A stretch of 64,000 nucleotides of DNA, taken from Haemaphysalis longicornis. Lineage: Eukaryota; Arthropoda; Arachnida; Ixodida; Ixodidae. Positions 12,366-23,447 of the stretch are shown piece by piece; the stretch's first letter is position 1; each line of letters opens with the position of its first letter. The translations under genes were made by a program, and so were the position numbers. The notes below the pieces were generated by a model. That model ran no database searches. It was not told the origin of the DNA and was given only the letters and a program-made list of their open reading frames with translations. The stretch covers positions 114,646,008-114,710,007 of the forward strand of contig CM023448.1 of assembly GCA_013339765.2 (NCBI GenBank), written 5' to 3'.

Positions 12366-12739
12366 CGGGAGTACATCAAGCGGAGTTGCATTCTGTGCTA
12401 GCCATCAAGGAGTATTTGAATGTGTTCCTTGATATGTCGTTTGGTGTGAGGCGGACGACAAGGAGCTGTCATTTTTTACGTGAACACTGGAGGCCACAGG
12501 CTTTAGGACATTGGCGTACTAGAAGTGAGATGCCATGCATTGTTGTGAGAGTCCTTTAATTTTTGCAATTTCTAGCACACCCGCAAGGCGTGCGCAGGGC
12601 CGCTAGACGTGCCGTGGGCGGAGCGCACAGTGGAGCGAGAGGTCACGTGACGCTATCACGTGGCATTCATTGAGAAATCAGGGGGTAAACCCGTAGATGC
12701 GCTTGGTGAATGCACCACCTCCCTTCCCCGTCTCCGCGT

Positions 12740-12820
12740 GGGCTCGTAGCTTAATCGGTAAGACAACGGGCTCTCACTTTGGTACTCTATTAGTTCCGGG
12801 TTCGATTCCTGGCGGCGCCA
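12740..12820 (+). pseudogene. tRNA-like sequence inside composite copy A
   Basis: An 81-nt tRNA-like sequence with a D-arm/A-box region (GTAGCTTAATCGG), a T-arm with B box (CCGGGTTCGATTCCTGG), and a 3' end reading GGCGCCA. The acceptor arms do not pair well (GGGCTCG against GCGGCG) and the anticodon arm is not canonical. I read it as a tRNA-derived repeat head, not a working tRNA gene. It lies opposite in strand to the adjoining LINE and is conserved in copy B (50316-50396). Confidence 0.7.
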
Positions 12821-12916
12821 GTAAGTTCTTTTATTTGTTCGCGGGAGTTTTCTGGTCACACCAACGGTCGCGAAAGAACCCTTGGGGGGTAGAGGTAAAA
12901 AGCTTTGCTTTAAAAC

Positions 12917-13586
12917 CAGCGTCGCGAAAACCGGCATATGCGTGAAGCTGATTGTAATTCCACTGCTCTGAAATTTACTAACAGTGTCTCCGTAAGCAGC
13001 GTTTCCTCAGATGGTCATGCTGTGGCTATACACTATGATGTAAATCGGTTTTATGCGCTTACACCATCTAGCAGAGCGCTCATACCTGGCAGCACGCCAG
13101 TTATGCTTGCCATATCATACCTCAGATATGGGTCACCGCCCTGGACAAGCCAATATGGCTTAAATTTCACGAATATTCTACGAAAGAAGCCCGGTAGATA
13201 ATACAAAATTACACTCGGGGGTCAGCACACGACAAAACTTTATGCTGGATCGCCCTGTTCTGAAATGAGCGCCCGTAAACCATGTAGGCACGCGTTTATA
13301 GGGAAAGATGCATCCGCGGCTCGACGCTTCTTCGAAACATCACCATATGACACAGGGAGCCTGCCGAAACTAGTGCAAACTAAAAGCAGAAGGCCTTTTC
13401 AGATGCCACACTGTACCAACGACACCTCTCATCGTCTGTGAACTGCCTAGTGTTACATTGGCGAAGGTGTCCTCAAACTGGGCTCCATCACCTCCATCAT
13501 GTAGTGGTAGTGGGGTGTAAGAGCGGCGAGTAAAAACAGCTGCCTTGGTGTTGACGACAAAGACCCTAATGCCAAACTTAACTGCT
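12917..13586. other. No recognised feature
   Basis: Flank of composite copy A. No coding or repeat signal could be supported. Confidence 0.4.
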
Positions 13587-13950
13587 TTACTGAATGGCGA
13601 GAGATGAACAGTGACGATACAGGAACGGCACCCTTCGGGGCGAGCTTACAGCATTACAATCATTGACTGTGTGAGGGGTCTTCTTCTGGTCGTCACTCTC
13701 TTCGGAGGGTGTGTATTCGGGCGTGTATCCGGGAGGATGTGTGTATTCGGGCGGCGGCGTGCGCCACCTCATTTCTGGAGAGGGACTCGTGTCCAGGGGT
13801 CCAAACTATATGCATAAATATGTCAGGATCCTCAAGAACACCTTGCAAAAGTAATAACCATTCTTTGTAGCTACATCGGTGACCCCGAAGCTGCCTCAGT
13901 CTGGTCCCACAGCTAAAGCTCCAGTTTGGGTGAAAGTGAAAAATAATCAT
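13587..13950 (-). pseudogene. LINE RNase H remnant
   Basis: The minus frame 13950-13693 contains MHIVWTPGHESLS followed by NEVAHAAAR. This is the His-bearing motif and following helix of the RNase H domain in I/R1-type LINEs; the next Asp-type position reads Asn-Glu. The downstream frame (13772-13587) has a short repeated PEYT/IHT stretch and is interrupted. The wording differs from the RNase H of the 11.4-kb element, so it is a separate LINE family. No reverse transcriptase is visible upstream. It is a short, dead fragment. Confidence 0.7.
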
Positions 13951-14155
13951 CCATTATTAAGGCTGTTCAGTCACAAGGATTCATTGAAGAACTGTAGGCC
14001 AATCCACTAACGATATTTGAAAGTATTTGCACTGCTTGATATTCGTTGGCATGGACCTGCTATACGTCGTGCAGAGTTGGCAAACATGGTAGGTCTATGC
14101 GACGGCGAAAGGTAAGAGACATAGAGACCCACTTATAGCCTAAACGTTTATCTCT

Positions 14156-14175
14156 CCCCCCCCCCCCCCCCCCCC
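14156..14175. repeat. Poly(C) tract, 20 bp
   Basis: Uninterrupted C20 preceded by TCTCT. One of nine C/G homopolymers of at least 13 bp in the window. Confidence 0.97.
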
Positions 14176-14258
14176 AGGAATAAAAGTTGTGGGTTGTGCT
14201 TACAACTTTCTAAGAGTGTGAAGGCGGAAGCTTAGTTGGGCCATCTGTTGATCTGCTG

Positions 14259-14582
14259 TTATAAATTTTCTGTTGGACTTTCAAGTTGCTCTCGTCGGGC
14301 CGCTACCGCAGCTTCATCCATTGCCGCTTCCTCCAAACGGCGGTTACGACGAGTGGCATTTAAAGAGGTTCTAGTTTCTTCCGCCATGGTGTACATTCTC
14401 GGTCTTCCCCGCCCATGGGCCTGGTGCGTCGCCATCCATAGGAATGTGAATTGAAGCTCTGAGACCACGCGGCGACGTACACAAGGCGCGTCCAGAATGA
14501 TCTGCGGCCCCTCGCCCTTTCTCAGTACCCTCCGGGGCCCTTCTTTTTCAATTTCCTGGCACGCACCCCTTGGCTCGCGCAC
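14259..14582 (-). pseudogene. Uncertain Arg/Glu-rich coding remnant
   Basis: A 107-aa minus frame has a basic-acidic composition (GRGRPRMYTM, then RRNRRLEEA and AVAARREQLE), resembling the charged N-terminal segments of transposon-encoded proteins. I do not recognise a domain. There is no matching start context or continuation, and it ends 200 bp before a (TTCA)n tail on the plus strand. It could equally be chance. Confidence 0.25.
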
Positions 14583-14783
14583 CCATTTTATGTGCCACTG
14601 GTTTACTGTACCTCACAAAGCATTCCAGCCAACCATGAAGTCACATGCTTTCGCCTTAAAATATGAGGGACGACCACACGTCTCCGCTGGGAATTTGAGC
14701 GCCGGTTGTTGGTATCGCAGAAGTATTTAACACTTGGATACGCTTTTCACATCATACCTTTATTTTCTGACGACGATAAACTT

Positions 14784-14834
14784 TTCATTCATTCATTCAT
14801 TCATTCATTCATTCATTCATTCATTCATTCATTC
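14784..14834. repeat. (TTCA)n microsatellite, possible LINE/SINE tail
   Basis: Twelve units of TTCA/ATTC follow GACGATAAACTT, a setting like the simple-repeat tail of a retroposon whose body would lie upstream on the plus strand (about 14600-14780). The body itself is not recognised. Confidence 0.9.
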
Positions 14835-16906
14835 TTTTTTTTCGACAACTAGGGGAATGGGAAACTCGAGGCATCCCCGTTGTGACTGGATCTCACGAGC
14901 ACTATAACCACAGGCGTCATCACGCCGCACCCGCTGCCATGTCTTCGCTCGTTTTCGCTGTGCCTCGTCACACTCTGACCGTCTTACACTCAGACGCGTT
15001 ACTAGTGTCCACTGCGACGGCGGCCAATTGTTTAAGACACTGACCAGTTTAAGAAACCCTCACACTGGATGTTATTCCCCCTTTCCCCCTCGACTACGCG
15101 AGGCATAGGTCATCATCTTTCGGAATAAACTCATTCATCCGCGCATTCGTTAACAAGTAGTTACAGTGCCGCCGGACCGCGCCGCCTCGTTAATGTGAAG
15201 TGGACTCCCCTCATTAGCTTTTCGCAAACTAATGAAGCGTCTTTGAGGTGGACAAGCCGGCTCGTTAGGCTGCATGTTAGCGAACTTGAGATGGGCGGTT
15301 CGCTGGACATGGCGTACAGCATCTTTGGCAAGCTCAGTGGTCGCCTTTTGATGACCTGTTACACGTCCGCGTTTCTCTGCGGGCAGGGGCTGTGGATCGA
15401 CACGGAGCGGCTGCGTGCGCGCACGTTCTTCGCTACGGGCCGTGTTGATAATCTAGTCGGTAGCAATGAAACACTGGGCATCTAGAGAAGGGCATACATT
15501 CGTGCCGTGGCAAAGTCGATCACATGTCTAAGGCAGAACGGCTGGGTGAGCTCACCTGGCACTGGAGGAAAAGCGAATGACCATGAATGGCTACCTATGG
15601 CACGGTATATGTTACTGGGTGCCGTGGGTTGCGTCGACAACATCAATTCTGTTTTAAATCTGCCCTGTTACCAGAGGGCTAAAAAAGGCGAGAAAAATTC
15701 TCCGTGAAGAAACTTTTGTTATGCGCAAAGATTAGTTGGGGGGATCGTGAGGGGCATGATTTTAGACCCTGAACGCTGCCGCGAGTGATGTGTGCGCGAA
15801 TTGAAAAAAAAAATCACGAAAACATACCTTGCAAGACTATGCTTTTTTTTTCGACGCTGTTCTAACAACCCGCTTCCAAAAATTGCCCGAAATCGTCTTC
15901 TCTATACCCGTGAAAAGGGGTTTCTAGAGCGTGATAAACTTGGCCCCGACCTTCATAATGACATTGGGACTTCGGAGTTCGCTACTCATTTTCGGACCAA
16001 GTGTGCGGACTCAACGCCAACAGCGCAACGGAAGACGGTGCGCCGCAAATAACAGTACTTCAGACTGGACCGGCGTCCTGCAGCTTGTCCACAATTACTC
16101 AGCGCAAAAAGACGGGAGCACAAGAAAATAATTCGCACTAGCGCCAGCCCTTGTTTTTTCTTGCGCTGCGGCCTATTTGCGCTAAGCAATTATGCCTCAT
16201 TTAACGAGGGACCAGCTAACCCAACTTTCACATTAATCACAGCTTGTTCTCGCGGGACGGGCGCATAAACGGAGCCGTCGGATGGTACCTGAACATGCGC
16301 GAAGGTATATGAGCCTGCGACGTATACTTGCAACGTCGTCTGGAACGGGGCCCTCCAACGCTCAGTTAAATAGCCGTCGGACGGCACTAGAACGTACGCT
16401 TGCGGCACCGTCGGGTAGTACTCCAAGCAATAGGGTTGTCGCAGGGCACACTAGACACCGTGTTTTTGAATGGCATTATACTCTAGCCGAGGCGAACATA
16501 CTCTCACGATAGCCTCGTAGGATGAAGGCAGCATAAAGAAGCGAGATACATGACTTCACGTACACTTTTATGAAATCTGAACTTTGGTGCGGTAACATGG
16601 TGCAGAAAAAGTTATCTAGTGTTATAACGATCTTTTTTTCTTTTGAATTTTTTGCAAGTTACGTGGCTTTGCAACACCCTTCAAGAAGGAAGTACACACC
16701 ACGCTCGATGTTAAGTAGACGGTGCAATAACAACACATCGACACGGCAACACATTGTCGTCATCCAGAGGGGCCTGTACACGGGGTCAGTAGCTAATGAG
16801 TTAATTCGATGTCCCTCAGATAATGGCTCCAGTGAAGCGCTGACAAAGCAAGGAAAACCTCCAAGTACTTAGTAACTGCTTCCGCGATTTATATCATTGA
16901 ATGGGG
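14835..16906. other. No recognised feature
   Basis: No supported gene. A weak 90-bp direct duplication is visible near 16275 and 16370 (AGCCGTCGGA followed by similar words). The 96-aa frame at 15195-15485 has no recognisable motif. Confidence 0.4.
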
Positions 16907-16968
16907 AAACAATGCACGTTGGATCGAGCTGTCGGCCATGGTCCGTGCTTTCCCAACGTGCATTGTTT
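16907..16968. repeat. Perfect 16-bp inverted repeat
   Basis: AAACAATGCACGTTGG (16907-16922) is exactly inverted at 16953-16968, with a 30-bp GC-rich loop. It may be the core of an old foldback element. No outer arms or target duplication were found. Confidence 0.8.
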
Positions 16969-17241
16969 ACTGCAGCTTTCATTACCTGCATACGTAATGC
17001 ATGAAGGTCATTGAAGGGGCTACAAATACGATGTACATACCAATATCCCGCATCATTGTGCCTTTTAGGCACAGGTATGAAGCGAGTAGTGCATACAATG
17101 TACCAACATTGTGTCGCTGGTTTTATTGTGACGTGCACCTCGAAGTGCCCCCATATGCAGGCGTTCATGCATGTTAGTATCGGTCGTTGACAGAAACGAC
17201 AGCTTCTAAGTTTAGTAAGCATATCCTTTCGGGAGGCTCAG

Positions 17242-17600
17242 TTGGGAGTATTCCACAGAGTATTAAGGGTACGATTAAAGGATGTAGCTACTCGGTTTTC
17301 GCTGATGGTGGCGATAAAAAAATATCTGCACGTTCATAATTTAATAAATTTGGCTAACCCTAAACTACTCTTGGAGGAGATGAGTGAGCGAAAGAAACTG
17401 CTTGAACGAACTGGAGCTGTAAGGGTAAAGGGGAAAGCAAATGTTCGGAGGTTAACCAAGTGCAGAACCCGGATTCATACGGTAGTTTCATTGGGAAAGG
17501 GATTTAAGTAGGTTAGAGAGATAGCAACTAAAATAGATGAAAAAGCAGCGGAGACGGGCACACACTCAATTCCTTCTTATCAGTCCTAGAAACGTTCCCA
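17242..17600 (+). pseudogene. Unrecognised ORF with one in-frame stop
   Basis: An 89-aa frame (17242-17511) continues in the same frame past a single TAG for a further 28 codons to 17600. The composition is protein-like (LLLEEMSERKKLLERTG, then VREIATKIDEKAAETG) with helix-forming charged residues and no low complexity. I do not recognise the family. It could be a fragment of a mobile-element protein or a decayed host exon. No splice sites were assigned. Confidence 0.25.
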
Positions 17601-18167
17601 TAAGCTCACTACAATATACTTCATACCATCCTAGTACGCTGCACCACAGCTCAGATGTAGCACAGGTGCGAAAAATCGCAATTCGAACTTTCAAACTCTG
17701 AATATGACACAACGCCGTAGGTGGCGGCCTTTCACACCGCTCGCTGCTGGCATGGATATGATGCAGGTGCCTCTTAGCAAAAGACGCGACATGGGCATAT
17801 ACCACTCGCCTTCCTCGGCCGCATGAAGACATCCTAACCGCCGTAACGGGCCTGCTTCGCGCGCAACGAAAGCTCTCAGCACCCACCGTCCGTGGTGCAC
17901 GCACGCGCCGACGCGATGGGCGCGGGATGGTGCACGCATCCCCCTCGTCAGAACAGCAGCGCCCGCGGCTGTACAATGCATGCTCGAGCACACAGCCGGC
18001 ACGGAGGCGAACGATCAGTCGGCCGGCCAATCTGGGGGAATTAATCTCGTTCCGGATCACTTCAGCCCAGGCGGGTCAAGGTTGCCTCGCCGCACCCGCG
18101 GAAGCGATAACGCCCTCCCATACTCTCTCCACGCGTCGTGGACGCAATTTGTCGGGGTGCCCCAGTT

Positions 18168-18169
<2 letters not shown>
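17601..18169. other. GC-rich stretch, no gene called
   Basis: GC-rich DNA with overlapping open frames on both strands, as expected from composition. No motif supports a gene. Confidence 0.35.
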
Positions 18170-18212
<43 letters not shown>

Positions 18213-18213
18213 C
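18170..18213. repeat. Compound poly(C)29-(AC)n tract
   Basis: C29 (18170-18198) runs directly into about eight AC units. The complementary arrangement, (TG)n followed by G19, occurs at 30337-30365. Confidence 0.97.
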
Positions 18214-20454
18214 GTACTGACGTCTGCTTTCTAAGCGGTGTTGGCTTCTCAGGCGCATGAACTCCGACGACGTCGCCATCCCGCGAGCGCGAGCGCCTAA
18301 TTGGTCGTAAAGACGTAATGGATTCTACGGCAGCTTGCTCCGACTGCTGCCATCACCGGGAGCGACTCCTGCCGTGCTATGAATTGGGCGGGCCCGATTC
18401 CCCGTTCTCTCTCTCGGGCAGGAAGTTGTAAGAGAAGGGGGTTTTCGCCGGCCGAAACACAGCGTGCAGCCTCCATAGCTGTGTACGCCAGGCGGGGAAG
18501 GGGCGTTCGAAGCACAGCTATAACAGGCTCCGTGGGAACCTCATCTGTAGCGGCGGGACTGAAGCGCCGTGGGGCCGCCAACGCCGAAGGGGTTAAGAGA
18601 TGAGCCGTATTCGGCCGTCCTTGCGGTTGCAGTACGAGGGCGTTTACACCGTGTACAAAAAAAAAAAAGAAGAGTTGCAAAGTTTCTTTTTTTCTCTTTC
18701 CCCTTGTGAAAAATGTGGGGGGAGGGGGGATTACCTGTGGCTCTTCCACAAGTTCTAAATATGAGTGCCTTAAAATCCTGTTAACTCGAAGTGGCAAAAA
18801 CAAGAAACAAATTCGAGCCAACCGGGTTTTTGAGTGCAGCAAAACTGAAACAAAACATTTTAAAAGAAACCGGTGCAGTGTCTTTCGACTACCGTAAAGT
18901 TCAGGTGCGAAAAACTAGAAAAAAGTGCCCGCACCGCCAACGTATATTGCGAAGATATAAAAAAAAAAAAAAACACGAGATGGGCGATTTTTTGGGGTCA
19001 AGTGCGGGACGGACATGTAAGTGACCGCATCAACACATAAATAGATGAGTCGCGTTTATTTTTCTCACTCATCGGCGCTGAATTAAGCCATCGATTTGAA
19101 GGGGTCGGCGACCTTTGGGGTCTTTTAGTAAACTGAATATTTCTCCCCTGAAGGGGGTGGGCGGTATTTCTGGGGAGGGCGTTATCCCGGAACTTTACGG
19201 CATATTTTACTTTTACAGGCCCCCCAACAATAGCCAATCTGCTTTGTGTCGAAGAAAAGTTGAGGTCAATTTAAAATCAAAATATTGTTTCACGTACCCG
19301 GCTTTCAAGGGATTTGCGACCGGCAATATTTTATTTGACTAAAAAAATGGGGTTGTTAATCACTACAAGTCACATTGCTTTACACAGTGTCTGAGTTTGT
19401 TTTTTGGCAATCATATCTGGCGCCAGGAATTCATCTTGAAGTGTCTTCGTGCACCTCATTGCACGAGGATACTTGAATTGTATTCAGGAGCTTTGAAGCA
19501 CCTACAGCACCATTCGTGCTAAGGGGCGACTCCCCCCCCCCCCCTTCCCTCCTTCTAATTGGATTAACCGGATTAGTCCCCGAACAGATTTCGAGATGTG
19601 CGGCACTCAGCAGGTAGAACGGCTGGAGGCGTTGTTTCGCCGAGACGAAGAGAGGAAGAGGGAACAAAAGGGTCGGTGGGGCATTACCTAAAGCGTTCCT
19701 GCGTCATTTTGTTTTGTTCAGCTTGGACGATTAACACTTCAGAAAAGAACTAACTAACTAACGCGACGTGAACCAACTAACTAACGTGGCTAACTAACGT
19801 GACGTGAACACAAAACCGCCAGGAAAATCGTATGATAAAAAAGGGGAAGGAGGGAACAAATCTGTAGACCGAAAAGCAACAGAGTCCTTGTTTTCCAAAG
19901 CCGCCCTCCTGACGGCGTGTTTGACTGTGCCCCCCCCCCCCTCCCCCTAGGGTGCGTTTTTAACTCCAAGCTCCGTCCCTTTCTGCGGTGTAGGCAACAT
20001 TTCACAAAGAAGCATCTACGGTGCATGCTCTGCAGCATGTCTTACTTTCAACGCCACCCTCTCTCATTTCCACTCCTCAAGAATGCGATGTGAGAGGACT
20101 CAAGAAGGGGAAGGGGCAATAGCGAAGAGGGGAGCGGGGAACGGAGCTTTGGAATGAAGCTTGAACCGGTTGCTTGCTGCCCATGTATTTTCTCAGCTTC
20201 TGCCTTGACTGCGACGGTTATCACCTCTCCAATCACCTACGCCGCGGTCATGTGCAAAAGATGGCGATTCTCGGAACCTTATGCTGTCGGATTTGTAGGC
20301 AGAACGCCGAAAGAAATTCGAGGTAAGCGGCGACAAATACATAGCCTATACGACCTCAGCTTGGTATGTGGAAAAAGCTCTCCAGTTTACGAAATTTTGA
20401 GTCGCCCGAAGTGGACTTGACGGGGTAAGTTGACTATTTTTGTGTATGGCCCTT
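18214..20454. other. No recognised feature; short repeats
   Basis: Holds A-rich runs (near 18657 and 18959-18973), a C13 tract (19532-19544) and a short ACTAACTAACG tandem with GACGTGAAC interspersed (19748-19808). No gene is supported. The 181-aa minus frame at 18297-18842 has no recognisable domain. Confidence 0.4.
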
Positions 20455-20540
20455 ATCAGAATACTGCGGCCGCGGCTAAGAATCGAACCGATGATATGGT
20501 GCACAGCAGCCGATAACCTACGCCGGAGCTTTTTGCTTGC
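20455..20540 (-). mobile_element. Degraded SINE head
   Basis: On the minus strand there is a B-box-like CGGTTCGATTCTTAG (about 20475-20490), followed by GCCGCGGCCGCAGTATTCTGAT, which resembles the head-body joint of the other SINE copies. Upstream is an A-box-like GCGTAGGTTATCGG. The body is missing beyond 20455. Confidence 0.5.
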
Positions 20541-23333
20541 CCTTGCTACGCAGCTGAAATCCGCGTCAGGCAACCACAAGGGCAGTGAAGGGAAGAGCAT
20601 GACTCGGCATCTTTCTCTCTCTGCCAGTTTGCTCATTATGTTTCCCAGACTTGATACCAAACGCCACCCTCGTTGCGGTGATTGTTGTCAAGAAACATAT
20701 ACAAGCGCAATCGAACTTTGGCCATAGATAGTGCCATGTATTCGTTGTATCCCGAAAACCGTTTAAAACACACGAACAACATTTCACCTACGCAATGCAT
20801 GCGGGGAGAAGTGATGAGCCCCTCCTGAGCTAAATGGCATATCTTCCAAGTGACGTACCGGAATACCGGCATACCGGCATAAATGGCATACCGGGGTTCC
20901 CGCCAGATGCCGCTTGGGTCGGCGCTTTTGCACGGTGGAGCTACTGAAACCTTACATTGTTGTTTGCAGTTGCATGCTTACAAACCTCCGAACGTAGGAA
21001 TACCCGTATGAAACGGCTCTAAACTGCACAACGAATTTTGTTTCCTCCGCTTTTCTCGTTTTTCCTCGACCATTGTTACCACGCCCAGTAACGGGACCCT
21101 TGTTCTTTCTCAAAAGTCCCGCTCCTCCCTCCGTCACAGCTTTTCTACCTGAGCGGCCCTTTGGAATCTTTGCCTACACCAGGTTAAAAATTGTGGCAGA
21201 AACCACCCCGAGAGCCAGCTAAGATAACAAAAATCCGAGCCCGGAACGAGACCCAGCAAACGGCCTATCTGCCTGTGAACGTGTACCCTTTACACGGCAG
21301 CGGCTGCATGCCACGGCTTCAGTCATGCGCGATCCGGACGGCCCACGTGCGTCGCGGGCGTACCTGTGCTCGCGTATATATATATAGGCGTCGCAAAGCG
21401 GGAAATTCAGCAGCAATTAACGCAACCTTTCCCGCCTGAATCGCTCGGTAAAATGATAGGGAGAAAAAAAGAATCTGACAAATGTAAGACTGGCCGTTTA
21501 TCCTGTACGTCTTCCTGGTATACATGCAAAGCCGCCAGACAAGTAGTCCGGTATATTCGGCCCGCGCAGAATGCCTGCGCAGAAGGCAGGGCGATCAGAG
21601 GCCACTGCGACGCTTCTTGGAGGAAAGTCGTGATCACCGATCGTGGTTAGGTCCGCGGCGCAGTTGGACGCAGGAAAAATGAAGATTACCTCAGGGCGTC
21701 GTGGCATGCGACTGATGAGCTCCAACTGAAGCAGCGTCCGTCCCGGCATGCTGCTTGAACTGTGCTCCGTTTCGTATTGGCTGTGGCTTAATGAAGACTG
21801 GTTGCGCACATTTAAGTAGCTTAATCCTCTTCTTGTTCTGCAATTGATAGGTGCATATCTAACGTAGTATTAACCTCGCATATGAGTGTTTATTCCAACG
21901 GGAATAAATTAGGCGGCCGATTTCACAGCATGGGCCAGTGTGCAGCGGATTCCATTCTCGGCCGTGGAGTCTTCCGAACATCTAGACGTGCATGCCCAAT
22001 GGCCCAGCAACACACCAGCCACTGCATACTTTGCCATCCTTATTTTTTGCACATGTTTTAGAGGCACTAGAATTTTGGAGGCGCATATTCGAAGCTCACC
22101 GTGTGGCTCTGTGGATGCATTATAAGCTGTCATTCGCCCGCGTGCCGGCAAGTGTTCAGTAACCGCATCTCCGATTAATGAAGTCGCATGATGCGGAGTC
22201 GCTGATTGTGTTTCCTTATGTATACGCTGTGTGGAGACGCTGGAATATAGACTATAATCGTATTTGCGAGAGGAATCGTTCGAACCCGGGAATTCTGTGG
22301 AGGGTGGTTTTTGCAGTCTCGCGGATATGGGTATATTATAAAGGATTACTAAGGTCCCGTGTCTTATAAAGAGGAAGTAGCGGGTGCTGTCAGAGTGCTC
22401 CAACCAGAGGAGCTCGGCGATGGGGCTTGCGGGGAAATGTTTCTAAGCGTTTTCTAGAGACATTTTTTTCTACACGTTTTCTACGTGTTTTCTACATGTC
22501 TTCCTCGCTGTTTCTACACGTAGCGGAGATAATGCCGCTGAAGCACAGTAGCCCAGAGCCGTGTCGCCAGCATGCCTTCACTCCCCTCCCGGTTCAGAAG
22601 ACGAACCCAAACCACCGCAAGCGAAGGTGGCTTTGCAGGCACCATGGAAGGGATAAGTCTGAAGCCAGGGAGGCACTGACTGGCTCAGAAGTGAGATCGT
22701 AGATTTGTCTGCGTGGTCATCATAAATATGTGCACCGTGCATGGGCTTCACACTGGAGGCACATATTAGGCCATCGCTCGGGACGAATAAGCTAGGGCCA
22801 TGCTTCCGATTGCGCACCAGACGGCCACGGCGACGACGAGGTGGTCCCAGCGGCATCGCACCCGCTGCTAGAGCGTGCTCTCGAAAGATAGGGTCACGCG
22901 CTGGGGACCCTGCTTTCTTATGCGGCGCAGCCACGTAATAGCGCCCCTTGCTCACCTGAGCGGCGACAGGAGCGGTGGCGCAGCGCGGAGCACCCCCGGG
23001 CTCCTTTTCGGCGACCTTCGAACTCCATCACGATGCAGCGAGAAAACGCATGAATCGTGAGCAGGCGGCATGCGGGGACCCCTATCAGCTTCCGCGCGCA
23101 CGAGTGACGATACCTTCCGTCTCGCCGCGGCTCTCTTTGCGTGCAGCGAACGCCTTGGTGCGCACACGGCGGGCCATACGGCGCCCCCAGCTTACTCCTC
23201 TGCTGCCCCAATAGTGGACAGAGGGGGCTGTGAAAGCGCCCAGTCACTCTATTGCAGAACCGCTGCACCCCATTCCCCCCTCCCTGCAAAGCCTCAGAGT
23301 CACGCTAAAAACACAAACACACCTGCGAAGGAA
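20541..23333. other. No recognised feature
   Basis: Anonymous DNA, GC-rich after 22560. Small local repeats occur: ATACCGGC/ATGGCATACCGG at 20860-20895 and TTTCTACACG-like words at 22465-22520. Overlapping frames at 22578-23300 reflect base composition. Confidence 0.4.
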
Positions 23334-23340
23334 CGCACGC

Positions 23341-23373
<33 letters not shown>

Positions 23374-23407
23374 CAGCACACACGCCCGCACCACACACAC
23401 ACACACA

Positions 23408-23445
<38 letters not shown>
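23334..23445. repeat. (GCAC)n and (CA)n microsatellites
   Basis: A (CGCA)n stretch (about 23338-23373) is followed by two (CA)n blocks (23391-23413 and 23415-23445) separated by one extra C. Confidence 0.95.

Positions 23446-23447
<2 letters not shown>

Larger units (their letters stand above)
11046..12916. mobile_element. Composite repeat, copy A (LINE piece + tRNA-like)
   Basis: This 1.87-kb block is homologous, in the same order and orientation, to 44617-44824 plus 48608-50491. Homology starts in an A-rich stretch before CCAATCCACC and ends at GCTTTGCTTTAAAA (12916), after which the flanks differ completely. Inside are a minus-strand LINE 3' portion and a plus-strand tRNA-like sequence. 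Because both copies share the same junctions, the composite spread as one unit. The mechanism is unclear: a segmental duplication or a non-autonomous element that captured a LINE. A weak inverted match (AAAGCAAAGCT near the left end; AGCTTTGCTTT at the right end) would suit the latter. Copy A lacks about 440 bp present in copy B near 12401 and has no hAT insertion. Confidence 0.8.

Noticed and set aside
22270..22305. B-box-like TTCGAACCCGGGAATTC
   Set aside because: A single box without an A box or SINE body at the right distance; probably chance.
22578..23300. Overlapping 120-aa frames suggesting a gene
   Set aside because: The region is GC-rich, so stops are rare in every frame. No frame has a recognisable domain.
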